A stretch of DNA of 64,000 bases from G963664585 sp963664585 (GCA_963664585.2 CAXXEO010000005.1:62001-126000); one strand, 5' to 3'. Counted from the first letter of the stretch, positions 10,138 through 21,394 are shown. Numbers and translations are program-made. The notes: generated by a model not told the origin, from the sequence alone.

Positions 10138-11432
10138 TTACACACAAACCTTGGAATCCTCGACAACGATCCGCCCGCCCACCATGGTGTACTTCACACG
10201 GCCGGTCAGCTCAAAGCCGCCGAACGGGGTGTTCTTCGCCTTTGACTGGAAGCTGTTTGGGTCTACGACCCAGCGCTCGTGGAGGTCACAAAGGGTGATA
10301 TCTGCTAACGAACCTTCGCTCAGGTTTCCGCCCGGGATATGCAGAATTTTAGCGGGGGCGGCGCTCATTAGCCGCACCAGATCAGACAGCGTTAACTCAT
10401 TCGTCTGGACAAGTTTGGTGACTGCCAGTCCGAAAGCGGTTTCAAAACCCACAAGCCCATTGGAGGCAAGCTGGAATTCCACATTTTTTTTCATCGGGGT
10501 GATGGGGGCGCGTGATCAGTGACGATGGCGTCTATTGTACCATCCCTAAGCCCCTCTATGATGGCGAGTCTGTCCTCCTCTGAACGGAGTGGCGGGTTTA
10601 CCTTGGCCATCGTGTCAAAGCCCTCACAGGCCTCTTCCGTGAGGGAGAAGTAGTGGGGGCATGTTTCACAGGTCACATTGACTCCGCGTGCCTTCGCCTG
10701 ACGTATAATGTCCACCGAGCGGGCGGTAGACACATGGGCGATATGCACCGGTGCGCCGGTGTATTCAGCCAGGATCACATCCCGGGAGACCATCAGAACC
10801 TCGGCTGCGGAAGGCGCGCCTCTCAGTCCCAGCATGGTAGCGGTATAACCCTCATTCATCAGTCCGCCTTCAGTCAGCTCCAGATCCTCACAGTGTGAGA
10901 TCACAGGGGCGCCGAACATGCTGGCGTACTCCATCGCTTTCTTCATCAGGGCGGGGTTTTCCACCGGGTGCCCATCATCGGAGTAGGCCACAACTCCCGC
11001 CGTCTTCAACTCGGCCATCTCGGCGAGTTCTTGTCCCTTTTGGCCCTTGGACACGCTGCCTATCGGATATACGCGGGCACAGCCCTGCTCCATGGCGGTC
11101 AGGCGGATATAGGCTGTCACCGTTTTATTATCATTGACCGGGGCGGTGTTTGGCATGCAGGCTATCGCGGTAAAGCCGCCGGCGACCGCGCTTCTCACAC
11201 CGTGGGCAATATCGTCTTTATATTCAAAACCGGGGTCCCTCAGGTGGCAGTGCATGTCGATAAGACCCGGAAAAGCATGCATTCCTTTGGCATCTATTAC
11301 CCGATCTGCCTTTTCAGCAATACCAGAGGCGATACGAGTGATTTTACCATCCTCAACCAAAATGTCCTGGTTCCCTTGGGGAAGAGCCTTGTCGCTGTTG
11401 ACAAGAGTCGCGTTTTTGATGAGTATTTTCAT
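10138..11432 (-). CDS. pyrC: Dihydroorotase, frameshifted
   Basis: This zinc enzyme cyclises carbamoyl aspartate to dihydroorotate. Metal-binding FPGLIDMHCHLRDPGFEYK is near residue 60, and further ligands appear in VISHCED and VHIAHVSTA, ending with VTDHAP. The frame breaks twice close together near 10490-10510: one extra C turns DHAPHHPDE into DHAPPSPR, and one extra A in the following A-run precedes NVEFQLASNG. The C-terminal fragment has the expected PAKILHIPGGNLSEGSLADI. I chose the ATG at 11432, which overlaps the pyrB stop by four bases; the longer open frame begins at 11456 and lacks support. Confidence 0.9.
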
Positions 11433-12364
11433 GCGTTCCCCCCCTGTCTTCCGCATGTGAGCATAGTCAAAAGAGCCATGCGCACAGCGGTGCCGTTTGT
11501 GACCTGTTCGAGGATCACCGACTGGTCGCCATCCATCGCTTCACTCATCAGTTCGACCCCACGATTGACAGGGCCGGGATGCATCAGAAGCGCGCCCGGA
11601 GCTGCCAGAGCAAGCATTGCATTATTGACGCCAAAGACCTCGGAATACTCGGATGTTGAAGGAAAAAGGGCGCTTTTTTGTCTTTCAAGCTGTATGCGCA
11701 AAACCATCACCACATCTGCCCCGCGCACGGCTTCGCGCACGTCGGTGATGACACGGACGCCGGCTTTGTGGATATCTCTTGGCAGCAGGGTAGCCGGCCC
11801 CGCCAGTGTAACATCTGCTCCCATCGCCACCAGTCCCCACAAATTGCTTCTGGCCACACGGCTGTGGAGAATGTCACCGACAATGGCAACTTTGAGTCCC
11901 TTAAAGCCGCCCTTTTTCTTTTTCATAGTGTACATGTCCAGAAGGGCCTGTGTGGGGTGCTCGTTCATGCCGTCGCCGGCATTGATGACCGAGCAGCTAA
12001 CATTTTTGGCTAAAAGATGAGGCGCCCCCGACATGGCATGGCGAATGACAATGACATCCGTACCCATGGCCTCAAGGTTGCGCCCCGTATCAATTAAATT
12101 TTCCCCTTTGGCAACACTGCTTTGTGAAACCGGAACGTTTGCCGCGTTGGCCCCCAAGTATTTGGCAGCGAGTTCAAAGGACATACGGGTTCTCGTGCTG
12201 TTCTCATAAAATACGTTCAGCACTGTCTTACCAGCGAGCGACGGCATTTTCTTGATTCCCGATTCGATGACAGCTTTCATTTCGTCGGTGGTGGAGAATA
12301 TTTCCAGTATTTCACCCTCGGTTAGATCCCGCATTGAAAGCAGGTCCTTAGAGCGAAGCGACAT
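11429..12364 (-). CDS. pyrB: Aspartate carbamoyltransferase catalytic subunit
   Basis: PyrB transfers the carbamoyl group to aspartate, the committed step. The carbamoyl-phosphate motif FYENSTRTRMSFE is near residue 51, followed by HPTQALLDMYT and the aspartate-binding region MVLRIQLERQ. Its 311 residues are complete. There is no pyrI regulatory gene after it, since pyrC follows directly with a four-base overlap. AGGGAGG lies just before the ATG. A possible promoter (TGGACA, 17 bases, TAACAT on the minus strand) lies around 12490-12520, but I find no clear PyrR-type attenuator. Confidence 0.96.
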   Translation of the reverse strand: MSLRSKDLLSMRDLTEGEILEIFSTTDEMKAVIESGIKKMPSLAGKTVLNVFYENSTRTRMSFELAAKYLGANAANVPVSQSSVAKGENLIDTGRNLEAMGTDVIVIRHAMSGAPHLLAKNVSCSVINAGDGMNEHPTQALLDMYTMKKKKGGFKGLKVAIVGDILHSRVARSNLWGLVAMGADVTLAGPATLLPRDIHKAGVRVITDVREAVRGADVVMVLRIQLERQKSALFPSTSEYSEVFGVNNAMLALAAPGALLMHPGPVNRGVELMSEAMDGDQSVILEQVTNGTAVRMALLTMLTCGRQGGNA

Positions 12365-12580
12365 CCTAACGCCCTCCCTACAACATTTTTTTGATGGCGC
12401 CGATTAGGAAATGATTACGTTTTTATCCCTCTCAAAAGTCGAAAGAGAGTCAATTCGCCTTCAATTAAAAATCAGCATTATTTTATTTATGTTATCATAA
12501 CCGGGGAGGTTTGTCCATATTGTGCCGCCGTCAATTGACTTCTTTCAATAAAAAAATCAAGGTTATTCTTGAAGCAGATA

Positions 12581-12686
12581 TATAGTTGATTAACTTGAAA
12601 ACAAGCTTGTGATTTCTTTCCCCGCCTTCGGCGGGGGAAGAAAATGACGTTTTAACTATAGCCAGTTTTTAAGTTAATTGGCTATA
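12581..12686 (+). repeat. Family-1 long palindromic repeat, copy 3
   Basis: It runs from TATAGTTGATTAACTT to AAGTTAATTGGCTATA with a CCCCGCC-TTC-GGCGGGGG heart. It sits in the 621-base gap between the divergent pyrB and carA genes. That gap also holds the carA promoter and a smaller palindrome; I see no gene in it. Confidence 0.93.
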
Positions 12687-12795
12687 CTATCGTCAGAACG
12701 GTGGCAGTTGCAGACAGTATTGCCCTAATTTGGATATATATTGGAAACTAATCAATGTTTATTTATAAAAATACATAAACAGACACATTTTTTCA

Positions 12796-12824
12796 TTGAC
12801 GCGGCGCTTTCCATATATTATAAT
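12796..12824 (+). promoter_or_regulatory. Sigma-70-type promoter of carAB
   Basis: TTGACG (12796-12801), a 17-base spacer and TATAAT (12819-12824) match the housekeeping consensus closely. It faces carA, leaving a leader of about 155 bases that includes the palindrome at 12882-12910. Confidence 0.75.
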
Positions 12825-12881
12825 CTATTAGATCAATTCACGTCTCATACTATTTCCAAATAGAAATTGCGTTTATTATAT

Positions 12882-12910
12882 TCACTTCCCCACCGCAGGC
12901 GAGGAAGTGA
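12882..12910. repeat. Short palindrome in the carA leader
   Basis: Arms TCACTTCC (12882-12889) and GGAAGTGA (12903-12910) flank a CCACCGCAGGCGA heart similar to the repeat families. It would lie in the carA mRNA leader, with no T-run after it. Confidence 0.6.
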
Positions 12911-12985
12911 AAAGCATTGAATCAGGGTTTATATGAAGCAATTTTTAAATGGTATCAGTATCACTGTTTGAAGTAGGGGGTAAAG

Positions 12986-14073
12986 ATGAAAGCTTTCTTA
13001 ATTTTGTCCGATGGAACGGTTTTTGAAGGCTACAGCTTCGGGGCAGATCGCCCGGTGGTTGGTGAAGCCGTTTTCAATACCGGTATGACCGGTTATCAAG
13101 AGGTTTTGACAGACCCCTCATACTATGGGCAGATCGTCTGTATGACCTATCCAATTCAAGGCAACTATGGTATTAAACACCGAGGATTTCGAATCATTTA
13201 AACCATGGGTTTCCGGCTTTATCGTAAGGGAGTGGTGCCATCAGCCTTCAAACTGGCGGTGTGAACGCTCCCTCGATTTATATCTGAAGGCAAATGGTAT
13301 CACCGGTATCGCCGGTATCGATACCCGCCGCCTGACTAGAATTCTCCGTGAGCGGGGGGTGATGGGCGGAGCTATTGTCGTTGCTGACAGTATAAACCCT
13401 GCCGACTATACAGACAGACTGTCCGCTTTTACTATCGTAGATGCGGTGGAATCGGTAACCTGTCAAAAACCGATTCTCCATCCCGCCAAGGGTGAAAAAT
13501 GCTTCTCGGTCGCGCTGATGGATTATGGTTGCAAAGAAAATATTGCCCGCTCTCTCACACGAAGAGGTTGCGAGGTAACACAGCTTCCCGCCTGTACGAC
13601 GACAAAAGAACTTTTGGCCGGTGGATATGATGGTGTCATGCTCTCCAACGGACCGGGCGACCCGGCAGAAAATACGAGGATCATAGCCGACCTTAAAGAG
13701 CTTATGAAAAGCGGCCTTCCCACCTTCGGCATCTGCCTCGGCCACCAGCTTCTCGCTCTAGCTGCGGGGGGCCAAAACGGACAAGCTCAAATATGGTCAT
13801 CGCGGTGCCAACCATCCTGTCAAGGATTTAGCACAGGACAGAACGTATATCACAAGCCAGAATCACGGCTATGCAGTGCTTGCGGACACCGTTACATCCG
13901 ATATGGGCGAGGTGACCCATGTCAATCTCAATGATGGCACCGTCGAGGGAATCCGCTACAAGGAAGCCCCCGTGTTCTCGGTGCAGTTTCATCCCGAGGC
14001 ATGTCCCGGGCCGGCGGACAACGCCTATCTGTTTGACCGGTTCCTTGAGCTCATGAAGGGAGGGCGCCGCTAA
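12986..14073 (+). CDS. carA: Carbamoyl-phosphate synthase small subunit, two frameshifts
   Basis: CarA is the glutaminase subunit supplying ammonia to CarB. The N-terminal domain (GEAVFNTGMTGYQE) and the class I amidotransferase site with the nucleophile Cys in FGICLGHQLLALAAG are seen, followed by SQNHGYAV and the catalytic HPEA near the end. Two breaks exist: an extra A near 13175 (NYGI then NTEDFESF) and an extra G near 13769 in the G-run after LALAAG. The start ATG at 12986 follows a GGGGG-containing ribosome site. The stop shares one base with the carB ATG. Confidence 0.92.
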
Positions 14074-17000
14074 TGCCACTTAGAAGCGATATCAAAAAGG
14101 TTCTTGTGATCGGCTCCGGCCCTATCGTCATCGGCCAGGCAGCAGAGTTTGACTATGCTGGCACACAGGCCTGCCGCTCACTGAAGGAAGAGGGAATTGA
14201 GGTTGTCCTCATCAACTCTAATCCTGCCACCATCATGACGCGACCCCGGGCTCGCTGACCACGTATACATCGAACCCCTCAAACACTGATTTTATTAAAA
14301 AAATCATAGAAAAAGAAAAACCGGACAGCGTCCTGCCGACATTAGGCGGACAGACCGGCCTCAACCTCGCCATGGAACTGGCAGAAGAGGGTTATTTTGA
14401 GCGCACCGGTGTAAAGCTTCTGGGTGCCAACCCTGAAACCATCCGTAAGGCTGAAGACAGACAGGCTTTTCGTGAAACCATGATGGCGATCAGCGAGCCT
14501 ATCGTCCCCTCAGGCGTTGTTGAAAACATTGAGGACGCCGTAGCTCTCGCGGTAGAAATCGGATACCCCGTTATCGTCCGCCCTGCTTATACGCTCGGCG
14601 GCACCGGCGGCGGTATCGCCTCAGATGAGGCGGAACTCCGCGACATCACTAAAAACGGCCTTCGCTACTCCCGCGTGGGGCAGGTGCTCATTGAGCGTTG
14701 CATCGCGGGCTGGAAGGAAATCGAATATGAGGTCATGCGCGACGCCAAGGGCAATGTGATCACCGTTTGTAACATGGAAAATCTGGACCCAGTGGGTGTG
14801 CACACCGGCGATTCCATCGTTGTCGCCCCCTCGCAGACCCTGTGTGACAAGGAATATCAGATGCTGCGCACCTCTGCACTGAACATCATCACTGCTTTGG
14901 GTATCGAAGGTGGCTGCAACGTCCAGTATGCCCTCCATCCCGACTCTTTTGAATACGCGGTCATTGAGGTAAACCCCAGAGTTTCGCGTTCTTCCGCGCT
15001 GGCTTCCAAAGCAACCGGCTACCCCATCGCCAGAGTTGCTGCCAAGATCGCGGTGGGATATGGTCTTGACGAGATACAGAATGCCGTCACCGGCCAGACA
15101 TGCGCATGCTTCGAACCGACGCTCGACTACTGCGTCGTCAAATTTCCCAAATGGCCCTTTGACAAGTTCGTCTACGCAACCCGCACGCTTGGTACACAGA
15201 TGAAAGCGACCGGCGAGGTCATGGCCATCGCCCAGAGCTTCGAGTCTGCCCTGATGAAGGCGGTTCGAAGCGCCGAGATCAATCTGCAATACCTCTGTAT
15301 TCCCCGGCTTGCCACCCTTTCGGACAACGAAATTGAGACACTTCTCTCCCAGTGTGACGACGAACGCGTTTTCGTGGTCGCTGAGGCTCTGAGACGAAAT
15401 ATATCCGCACAAAAAATCTTTGAAATCACCAAAATAGACCCCTGGTTTACAGGAAGGATCAATAACCTGATCAGCTTGGAACGCAGGCTCTCCTCAGAGA
15501 AAGTGGACAAGGCTCTCTATGATGAGGCCAAGCGCCTGGGCTTTCCCGATAAGGTGATTGAAAAGCTTTCGGGACAGAAGGCTCCTTCCTACCGTCGGGC
15601 AAGTTTTAAAATGGTTGACACCTGCGCCGCAGAGTTCGAGGCCCAGACTCCCTACTACTATTCAAGCTGGGATGAAGAATGCGAGGTTCGCCCCTCTGAC
15701 AAGAAAAAGCTGATTGTGTTTGGCTCAGGTCCCATTCGCATTGGGCAGGGCATTGAGTTCGACTATTGCTCGGTTCACTGCGTCTGGGCAGCGAGAGCAG
15801 CGGGCTATGAGGCTATCATCGTAAACAACAACCCCGAAACAGTATCCACAGACTTTGATACCTCTGACAGGCTCTACTTCGAACCCCTTACCCCCGAGGA
15901 TGTTCGCAGCATCATTGAGGCGGAACGACCGGATGGTGCCATCGTCCAGTTCGGAGGTCAAACAGCCATCAAACTGGCGGCGCATATGGAATCGATGGGT
16001 GTGCCCATTCTCGGCACTCCTGCCTGGAGCATCGACGCCGCCGAGGATCGGGAGATATTCGACCGAATTCTTACCCGCTGTGAGATCGAACGTCCCGCAG
16101 GTGATACCGTTTACACCGAGGATGAAGCAATAGCAGTGGCAAATCGCCTGGGTTATCCTGTTCTGGTACGTCCCTCTTATGTGCTGGGCGGTCAAGGAAT
16201 GGACATCGCCATGTCTGACGAGGACGTCCGCGAATTTATGGGGATCATTAACCGAGTTAAGCAAGAACATCCCGTCCTGGTTGATAAATACCTCATGGGC
16301 AAGGAGATCGAAGTTGACGCCATCTGTGATGGTGAAAGCATTTTGATTCCCGGTATCATGGAACACATCGAGCGCGCGGGCGTGCACTCGGGCGATTCCA
16401 TATCTGTATACCCTCCACAGAATATCCCCGCCCGCCATCGCGACACCATCGTCGAATACACCCGCCGCCTGGCCGCTGAGCTACAGGTCAAGGGTCTGGT
16501 CAACATACAATTTGTTCTTTATAACGATAAGATCTATATCATCGAGGTCAATCCACGTTCTTCGCGTACCGTTCCCTTTATCAGCAAGGTTACCGGTGTG
16601 CCCATGGTTGACCTGGCCACCCGCTGTATCCTGGGCGAGCGTCTCGCCGAATTGGGCTTTGGCACAGGACTCTATCCTGAAAGCGACTATGTCGCGGTCA
16701 AAGTTCCCGTCTTCTCCTTCGAAAAGCTCCACAATGTAGACACGCATTTGGGCCCTGAGATGAAGTCCACTGGCGAGGTTCTGGGCATTGCCAAAACCTT
16801 TAAAGAGGCCCTGTATAAGGGACTTTTGGCTGCGGGAATGAAGCTTAGTACCGGTGGCGGTGTTCTTCTCACCGTACGCGATTCCGATAAGCAGGAGCTT
16901 GTCCCCATTGCTGATCGTTTCTCAAGGCTGGGGTTTGAGCTTTTTGGCACAGGAGGCACCGCAAAAAACCTCAATTTCCACATGATCCCCTGCAACGCGG

Positions 17001-17266
17001 TAAGAAAGTCCCACGAGCCTGAGCCCAACATCATTAACCTTTTGGAAAGCGGCAAGATAGCCTATATGATCAGCACTTCCTCGAAGGGAAGGCAACCGTG
17101 GCGCGCTGACGTACAGATCAGGCGAAAGGCGGTGGAACGTTCGATCGTCTGCCTGACCTCTCTGGATACGGCTGGTGCTCTGGCTCAGGCATTGGAGTCG
17201 GGCATTAAGGTTGCTGATATTGAACCGGTGGATGTGTCCACGCTCAGCCATATCACAATCAAATAG
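14073..17266 (+). CDS. carB: Carbamoyl-phosphate synthase large subunit, frameshifts near the 5' end
   Basis: CarB uses bicarbonate, two ATP and CarA-derived ammonia to form carbamoyl phosphate. The two homologous ATP-grasp halves are visible, the first beginning VLVIGSGPIVIGQAAEFDYAG and the second LIVFGSGPIRIGQGIEFDYCS, followed by the allosteric MGS-like domain near the C-terminus (GFELFGTGGTAKNL). Full length is about 1064 residues. Two extra bases, near 14237 (after ATIMT, before DPGLADHVYIEPL) and near 14285 (before NTDFIKKI), break the first 70 residues from the rest. The remaining 2.9 kb is clean. Confidence 0.94.
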
Positions 17267-17290
17267 TACGCCGTCAGTCCCAAACCAATC

Positions 17291-17324
17291 ATAGGGGCAG
17301 AGAACTCATGTTCTCTGCCCCTAT
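17291..17324 (+). terminator. Hairpin after carB
   Basis: Perfect 15-bp arms (17291-17305 and 17310-17324) around a TCAT loop lie 24 bases after the carB stop. A clear T-run is missing, so termination is likely but not certain. Confidence 0.6.
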
Positions 17325-17344
17325 TCCACACCATCAATGAAAAA

Positions 17345-17451
17345 TATAGCCAATTAACTTAAAAACTGGCTATATATAAAACGTCATTTTCTTCCCCACC
17401 TTCGGCGGGGGAAGAAAATGACAAGCTTTGTTTGCAAGTTAATTGGCTATA
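17345..17451 (-). repeat. Family-1 long palindromic repeat, copy 4 (reverse)
   Basis: Both ends carry the GGC/GCC form (TATAGCCAATTAACTT and AAGTTAATTGGCTATA), so the terminal repeats match exactly as in copy 1. The interior right arm differs slightly from other copies (ACAAGCTTTGTTTGC). It lies between the convergent carB and asparaginase genes. Confidence 0.9.
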
Positions 17452-17518
17452 TTATTTCTTGAAAAAACAAAGGTGTATACCAGCTTCTGTTTCAGGGAGA
17501 AATGCAAAAGGGTACATC

Positions 17519-18508
17519 CTATAAAGCAATTTCACCTGCAATATTGGTGCAAAACAGTTTTTTGATTTCCGCAATATTTCTAGTTTTTCCAAGTGCCCAC
17601 ATCAGCTTTGTCACAGCGGCCTCGCTGGTCATGTCATACGCCTGGATTGCTCCCTTTTCCAGCGCCTTCTGCCCCACCTGGTAGATAGAAAAGTCGCTTC
17701 GCTCGTAAAGGCACTGGCTGCAAACAACAACAGGTATACCCTCTTTGGCCGCCCGTTCCAATTTCGATATAAAATCGCGGCGGATAAACTGCATCCCTCC
17801 GGCGCCAAAGGCCTCAATCACAATACCGTGGCAGCCCGAATCCAGAAGCATATCAATGATATTCGGATTTGTACCGGGAGTAAGTTTCAGCAGAAAAATA
17901 TTTGTGTCTACGCTGTCCTCCAACATACACTCCCCGGGAGACGAGGACAAGGCCGGTTGATTCAACCGCAGTCCGCCCGAACTAATGATTCCAACATAAT
18001 CACTGTTGACGCTCTCAAAGGCATCAAAGCCGGTGGTTCTCACTTTAACGGCGCGGCAGCCCAGTATAATTTTACGATCAAAGGCCACAAAAATGCCAGA
18101 CACTCCTGACGATGCCATGGCAAAGGCCGCTCGCAGGTTGCAAATCGCATCGGTCAGCGGATTTGAAATCGGCAGCTGAGAACCGGTAAAGACGACTGGA
18201 ATTTGTGGATTATGAATCATAAAGCACATCATCGATGCCGTATAGGCCATCGTATCGGTTCCGTGGGTAACCACAATTCCATCGAAACCTGACATATTGT
18301 TATAGATAGCAGATGCAATAATGCGCCATTCCTCCGGCTGGATGTTCGTACTATCCAGTGTCAGAACCTCTTTCACCGTGAGTTCGAAACTATCCCCTGC
18401 ACCGCCCAGATGGGCCAGTATCTCGGCGCTGCCGCGAGGAATAAGCCCTTCAGCTGTCGGGGCAGAGGCAATGGTGCCACCCGTGGTAAGCATCAAAATT
18501 CTTTTCAT
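17519..18508 (-). CDS. ansA: L-asparaginase
   Basis: This enzyme hydrolyses asparagine to aspartate and ammonia. The two threonine active-site motifs are present: TTGGTIAS near residue 6 and VVTHGTDTMAYTA near residue 80. No signal peptide is seen, which suggests the cytoplasmic type I form. About 329 residues from the ATG at 18508, which follows GGAGAG; the open frame extends 11 codons further upstream without support. It is a single gene between two reverse family-1 repeats, together with the next gene. Confidence 0.94.
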   Translation of the reverse strand: MKRILMLTTGGTIASAPTAEGLIPRGSAEILAHLGGAGDSFELTVKEVLTLDSTNIQPEEWRIIASAIYNNMSGFDGIVVTHGTDTMAYTASMMCFMIHNPQIPVVFTGSQLPISNPLTDAICNLRAAFAMASSGVSGIFVAFDRKIILGCRAVKVRTTGFDAFESVNSDYVGIISSGGLRLNQPALSSSPGECMLEDSVDTNIFLLKLTPGTNPNIIDMLLDSGCHGIVIEAFGAGGMQFIRRDFISKLERAAKEGIPVVVCSQCLYERSDFSIYQVGQKALEKGAIQAYDMTSEAAVTKLMWALGKTRNIAEIKKLFCTNIAGEIAL

Positions 18509-18666
18509 GATGTTCTCTCCAGTTTTCAGTAATGTACGCAAAATATAACATAAAATCCCGTTTTATGCAACGCATATCACCAGCTGATACCAGATAGAAA
18601 TTACGTCAACCGCATTTTCTCCCCCGCCTAAGTCAGGGTGAAGAATAAATTGGGTATCTGCGTATG

Positions 18667-19350
18667 TCAAGGGTTCTGTACGGTAGATGTGGGGCCTATG
18701 CCCTCTGCTAGGTCGGTCAGCGCTCGCCAGGTCTGACATCCCACAATACCATCAGCCGTCAAAAAATTGGCCCGTTGGAAACGAATAACTGCATTTTTGG
18801 TACCGCTCCCGAAGACGCCGTCTAGTCCTCCTCCGGTATAGCCCAGTGCGTTAAGAGCATCCTGAAGCACAAGAACATACACACCTCTGGACCCGTAGCG
18901 CACACCTATATATCCGCCTTCACTGCAGGCTGGTGGTGCAAGACGCTTATCAAAATGCACCCAGGTCGGTGTGAATTGGAGGGGCTCTACATAGCTCCAC
19001 CCACCGAATTGCACCGCGGCATTATGTAGAGCCCTTCTTGTAGCATCCGTCGCATTCTGGCCGACATCAAAGGCGCCACCGGCATAGTGCTGCGACTGAC
19101 CGGTATGCCCACCCTCCCAGATTCTCTTGAAGGCGTGCTGTACATAAATCGGTCTTCCGTAAAAGCTTCTGTAGCCATTCCAAGTATCCATGTATCTGCG
19201 ATCTGTCCAGATCACGCTGCTATCAGATTCACCCCTGAACTCCCCCACAAGAAGGGTCCTGCCCACATTGTAAGGCATGGCGGCTGTTATGTCTCTAAAA
19301 TAGGTTTCCATCATGTTTGTTCTGTTATTAAATACGAGTACCTTAATCAT
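18667..19350 (-). CDS. Peptidase M15-like protein with C-terminal peptidoglycan-binding domain
   Basis: About 227 residues. The middle has the M15-type zinc pattern SQHYAGGAFDVG and a later WVHFD, as in D-Ala-D-Ala carboxypeptidase/VanY-like and phage-endolysin-like enzymes. The C-terminal 75 residues form a PG_binding_1 repeat (GVYVLVLQDALNALGYTGGGLDGVFG, read here in two pieces GVYVLVLQDALN and GLDGVFGSGTKNAV). No signal peptide is seen, which is unusual for a wall enzyme and might fit a spore-associated or lysis-type enzyme. The role is inferred from domains only. Confidence 0.8.
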   Translation of the reverse strand: MIKVLVFNNRTNMMETYFRDITAAMPYNVGRTLLVGEFRGESDSSVIWTDRRYMDTWNGYRSFYGRPIYVQHAFKRIWEGGHTGQSQHYAGGAFDVGQNATDATRRALHNAAVQFGGWSYVEPLQFTPTWVHFDKRLAPPACSEGGYIGVRYGSRGVYVLVLQDALNALGYTGGGLDGVFGSGTKNAVIRFQRANFLTADGIVGCQTWRALTDLAEGIGPTSTVQNP

Positions 19351-19505
19351 GTTCTCACCCTTTGCTATGCAATCTCATATCCCATACTATTCAGTTGGAC
19401 TCCCGCTGGTTATCACAGGATTGCGAAAAAGAAAGGGTATCGCCGGATTTATGGATGCATTTTTTAATACCTTGTTTTTTAGAGATTATTATATTTTTTC
19501 TCTGT

Positions 19506-19611
19506 TATAGCCAAATTACTTAAAAACTGGCTATAGTTAAAACGTCATTTTCTTCCCCCGCCGAAGGCGGGGGAAGAAATCACAAGCTTGTTTTCAAATT
19601 AATCAACTATA
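19506..19611 (-). repeat. Family-1 long palindromic repeat, copy 5 (reverse)
   Basis: It runs from TATAGCCAAATTACTT to AAATTAATCAACTATA with the usual heart. It sits upstream of the M15-like gene. The rest of 19612-19795 has no gene. Confidence 0.92.
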
Positions 19612-19671
19612 CCTTTGCGGTTGACAGATAGAACTGCATCAGAAACTTGTTTCATTTTGATCATGATTAAA

Positions 19672-19704
19672 TGAAAAGGAGAACGATTTCCCGTCCTCCT
19701 TCAA
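19672..19704 (-). terminator. Probable terminator after D-aminoacylase gene
   Basis: Arms AAGGAGAACG (19676-19685) and CGTCCTCCTT (19692-19701) pair with one mismatch. An A-run on the plus strand gives a short T-run on the minus strand. Confidence 0.5.
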
Positions 19705-19795
19705 CCACAATAACCCGGCAGATTGCGAAAGCGTTTGACACCACGCACTCTGCTTAACAAACTGATATTATTCCTATTTGAAATCCCCAAAAGTG

Positions 19796-21394
19796 CTATC
19801 TAAATGTGATAAACTGCCCCGCGCCGGCACCTGTCAGTTTATTGTCATGATAGGCAAGCTGTCCGCCAACATACACCGCTTCGATGCCGCTGCAAAAGGC
19901 CACCGGATTGGCATACGTCGCTTTGTCACAAATATCTTCACCGGAAAACAAAACCATGTCCGCATCATAACCTGCCGCAAGTTTCCCTTTCGAGGTAAGC
20001 TTCATGCGCGCTGCGGTCAGGCCGGTCATCTTATGTACCATTTTTTCCAGATTCATCAAATGATTATCTATGACAAAATAGCGAATAGCACGTGGAAATG
20101 TTCCGAATGCCCGCGGATGCGCTTTTGATTTAGGGGATGCGCATAATCCATCCGTACCTACCACACAGTTTTCATTACGGATAAAACGAAAGATATCCTC
20201 TTCTTCCAGACAAAAGAAGACCGCGTTGCCTCCCCCTTCATTCACCTGCACAAGATCAAAATAGGTATCAAAGGGATCTTTACCTACCTTGTTAGCATAC
20301 TCCTCCACGGTAAGCCCTTCCGCTTCCTTACAGTTGGGGCTAGTCACAACTAAAATTCCGCCAAATCCACCGCAATCGATATAGTGATTTTCAAAGGGGG
20401 AGTCCGGATTCAACATCTCTTTGCGTATAGTTTGACGTACTTCCTTTGTACTGAGGCTCTGCACCAAGCCGTCAATCCCCTTTGTAAAATGCCAGTGTGG
20501 TATACAGATATTAAGCATTGTGCTTGTGGCCGTGTATGGGTACTGATCCATCGTGATGCGAACACCTCTTTGGATCGCGTTGTCAATCGTCTCAAGTACT
20601 TTGGAGGACAAACCCCAATTTTTCTTTCCCATCACCTTGATGTGAGAAATAAGAATCGGCACATTTGCCTGTTCGGCAATTTGAATGGACTCAAGTACCG
20701 AAGCGAGCACATTGCCCGATTCATTGCGCATATGCGTTGCGTAGATCCCATCATACTCGCTGACCACCTTGCAGAGTTCTATGATCTCAGCGGTTTTGGC
20801 AAACGACCCTGGGGTATATATGAGCCCTGTACTCAGCCCTAATGCGCCATGTTCCATCGCGTCACGCACGATTGTCTTCATTTGATCAAGTTCATCTTGA
20901 GTGGGTTCGCGGTTGTCGTACCCCATTACGGCTAGGCGTATATTGCAGTGGCCCACAAAGGTAGCGGTATTTATCTCCAGCGATTGCGTTTTTACATAAT
21001 CCAGAAAAGCATTCATGCTTTGGAGATTTTGGTACTCTTCAGGAAGTGGCAGATCACCTAATAATTGTTTTATAAAGCCACCCATTTTGTTTTTGATGAT
21101 TGGGAACATGGAAATCCCACATTGTCCCGCTATTTCAGTTGTAATTCCCTGCGAAATTTTTGTAAGTGCCACAAAAGGATTTCCGATTAACATATCCCCG
21201 TGTGAATGGCAGTCGATAAATCCTGGTGCCAGATATAAGCCATGGGCATCCACCGCCCGGATACCTTCATATGGACCCGTTCCGACAGCGGCGATGCGGC
21301 CATTCTGAACGGCGACACTGCCTATGGTTGAAGGTTCTCCCGTTCCGTCAATAATCCTTGCATTGTTGATAACCAGTTCGTAATTACACTTCAT
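19796..21394 (-). CDS. D-aminoacylase / N-acyl-D-amino-acid deacylase (amidohydrolase family)
   Basis: About 532 residues of the amidohydrolase superfamily, acting on N-acyl-D-amino acids to release free D-amino acids. The metal-binding GFIDCHSHGDM lies near residue 57, with GHCNIRLAVMG, THMRNESGNVL and the later VGTDGLCASPKSKAHPRAFG, which are all characteristic. Substrate could also be another D-amino-acid derivative or a dihydropyrimidinase-like compound. It has its own terminator and fits the amino-acid catabolism theme of the window. Confidence 0.88.
   Translation of the reverse strand: MKCNYELVINNARIIDGTGEPSTIGSVAVQNGRIAAVGTGPYEGIRAVDAHGLYLAPGFIDCHSHGDMLIGNPFVALTKISQGITTEIAGQCGISMFPIIKNKMGGFIKQLLGDLPLPEEYQNLQSMNAFLDYVKTQSLEINTATFVGHCNIRLAVMGYDNREPTQDELDQMKTIVRDAMEHGALGLSTGLIYTPGSFAKTAEIIELCKVVSEYDGIYATHMRNESGNVLASVLESIQIAEQANVPILISHIKVMGKKNWGLSSKVLETIDNAIQRGVRITMDQYPYTATSTMLNICIPHWHFTKGIDGLVQSLSTKEVRQTIRKEMLNPDSPFENHYIDCGGFGGILVVTSPNCKEAEGLTVEEYANKVGKDPFDTYFDLVQVNEGGGNAVFFCLEEEDIFRFIRNENCVVGTDGLCASPKSKAHPRAFGTFPRAIRYFVIDNHLMNLEKMVHKMTGLTAARMKLTSKGKLAAGYDADMVLFSGEDICDKATYANPVAFCSGIEAVYVGGQLAYHDNKLTGAGAGQFITFR

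Noticed and set aside
10968..12020. A 350-residue plus-strand frame across pyrB and pyrC
   Set aside because: It is antisense to two well-supported pyr genes and has no recognisable domain.
14621..15412. A 263-residue frame on the minus strand inside carB
   Set aside because: It is a shadow of the carB coding sequence with no family match and no ribosome site.
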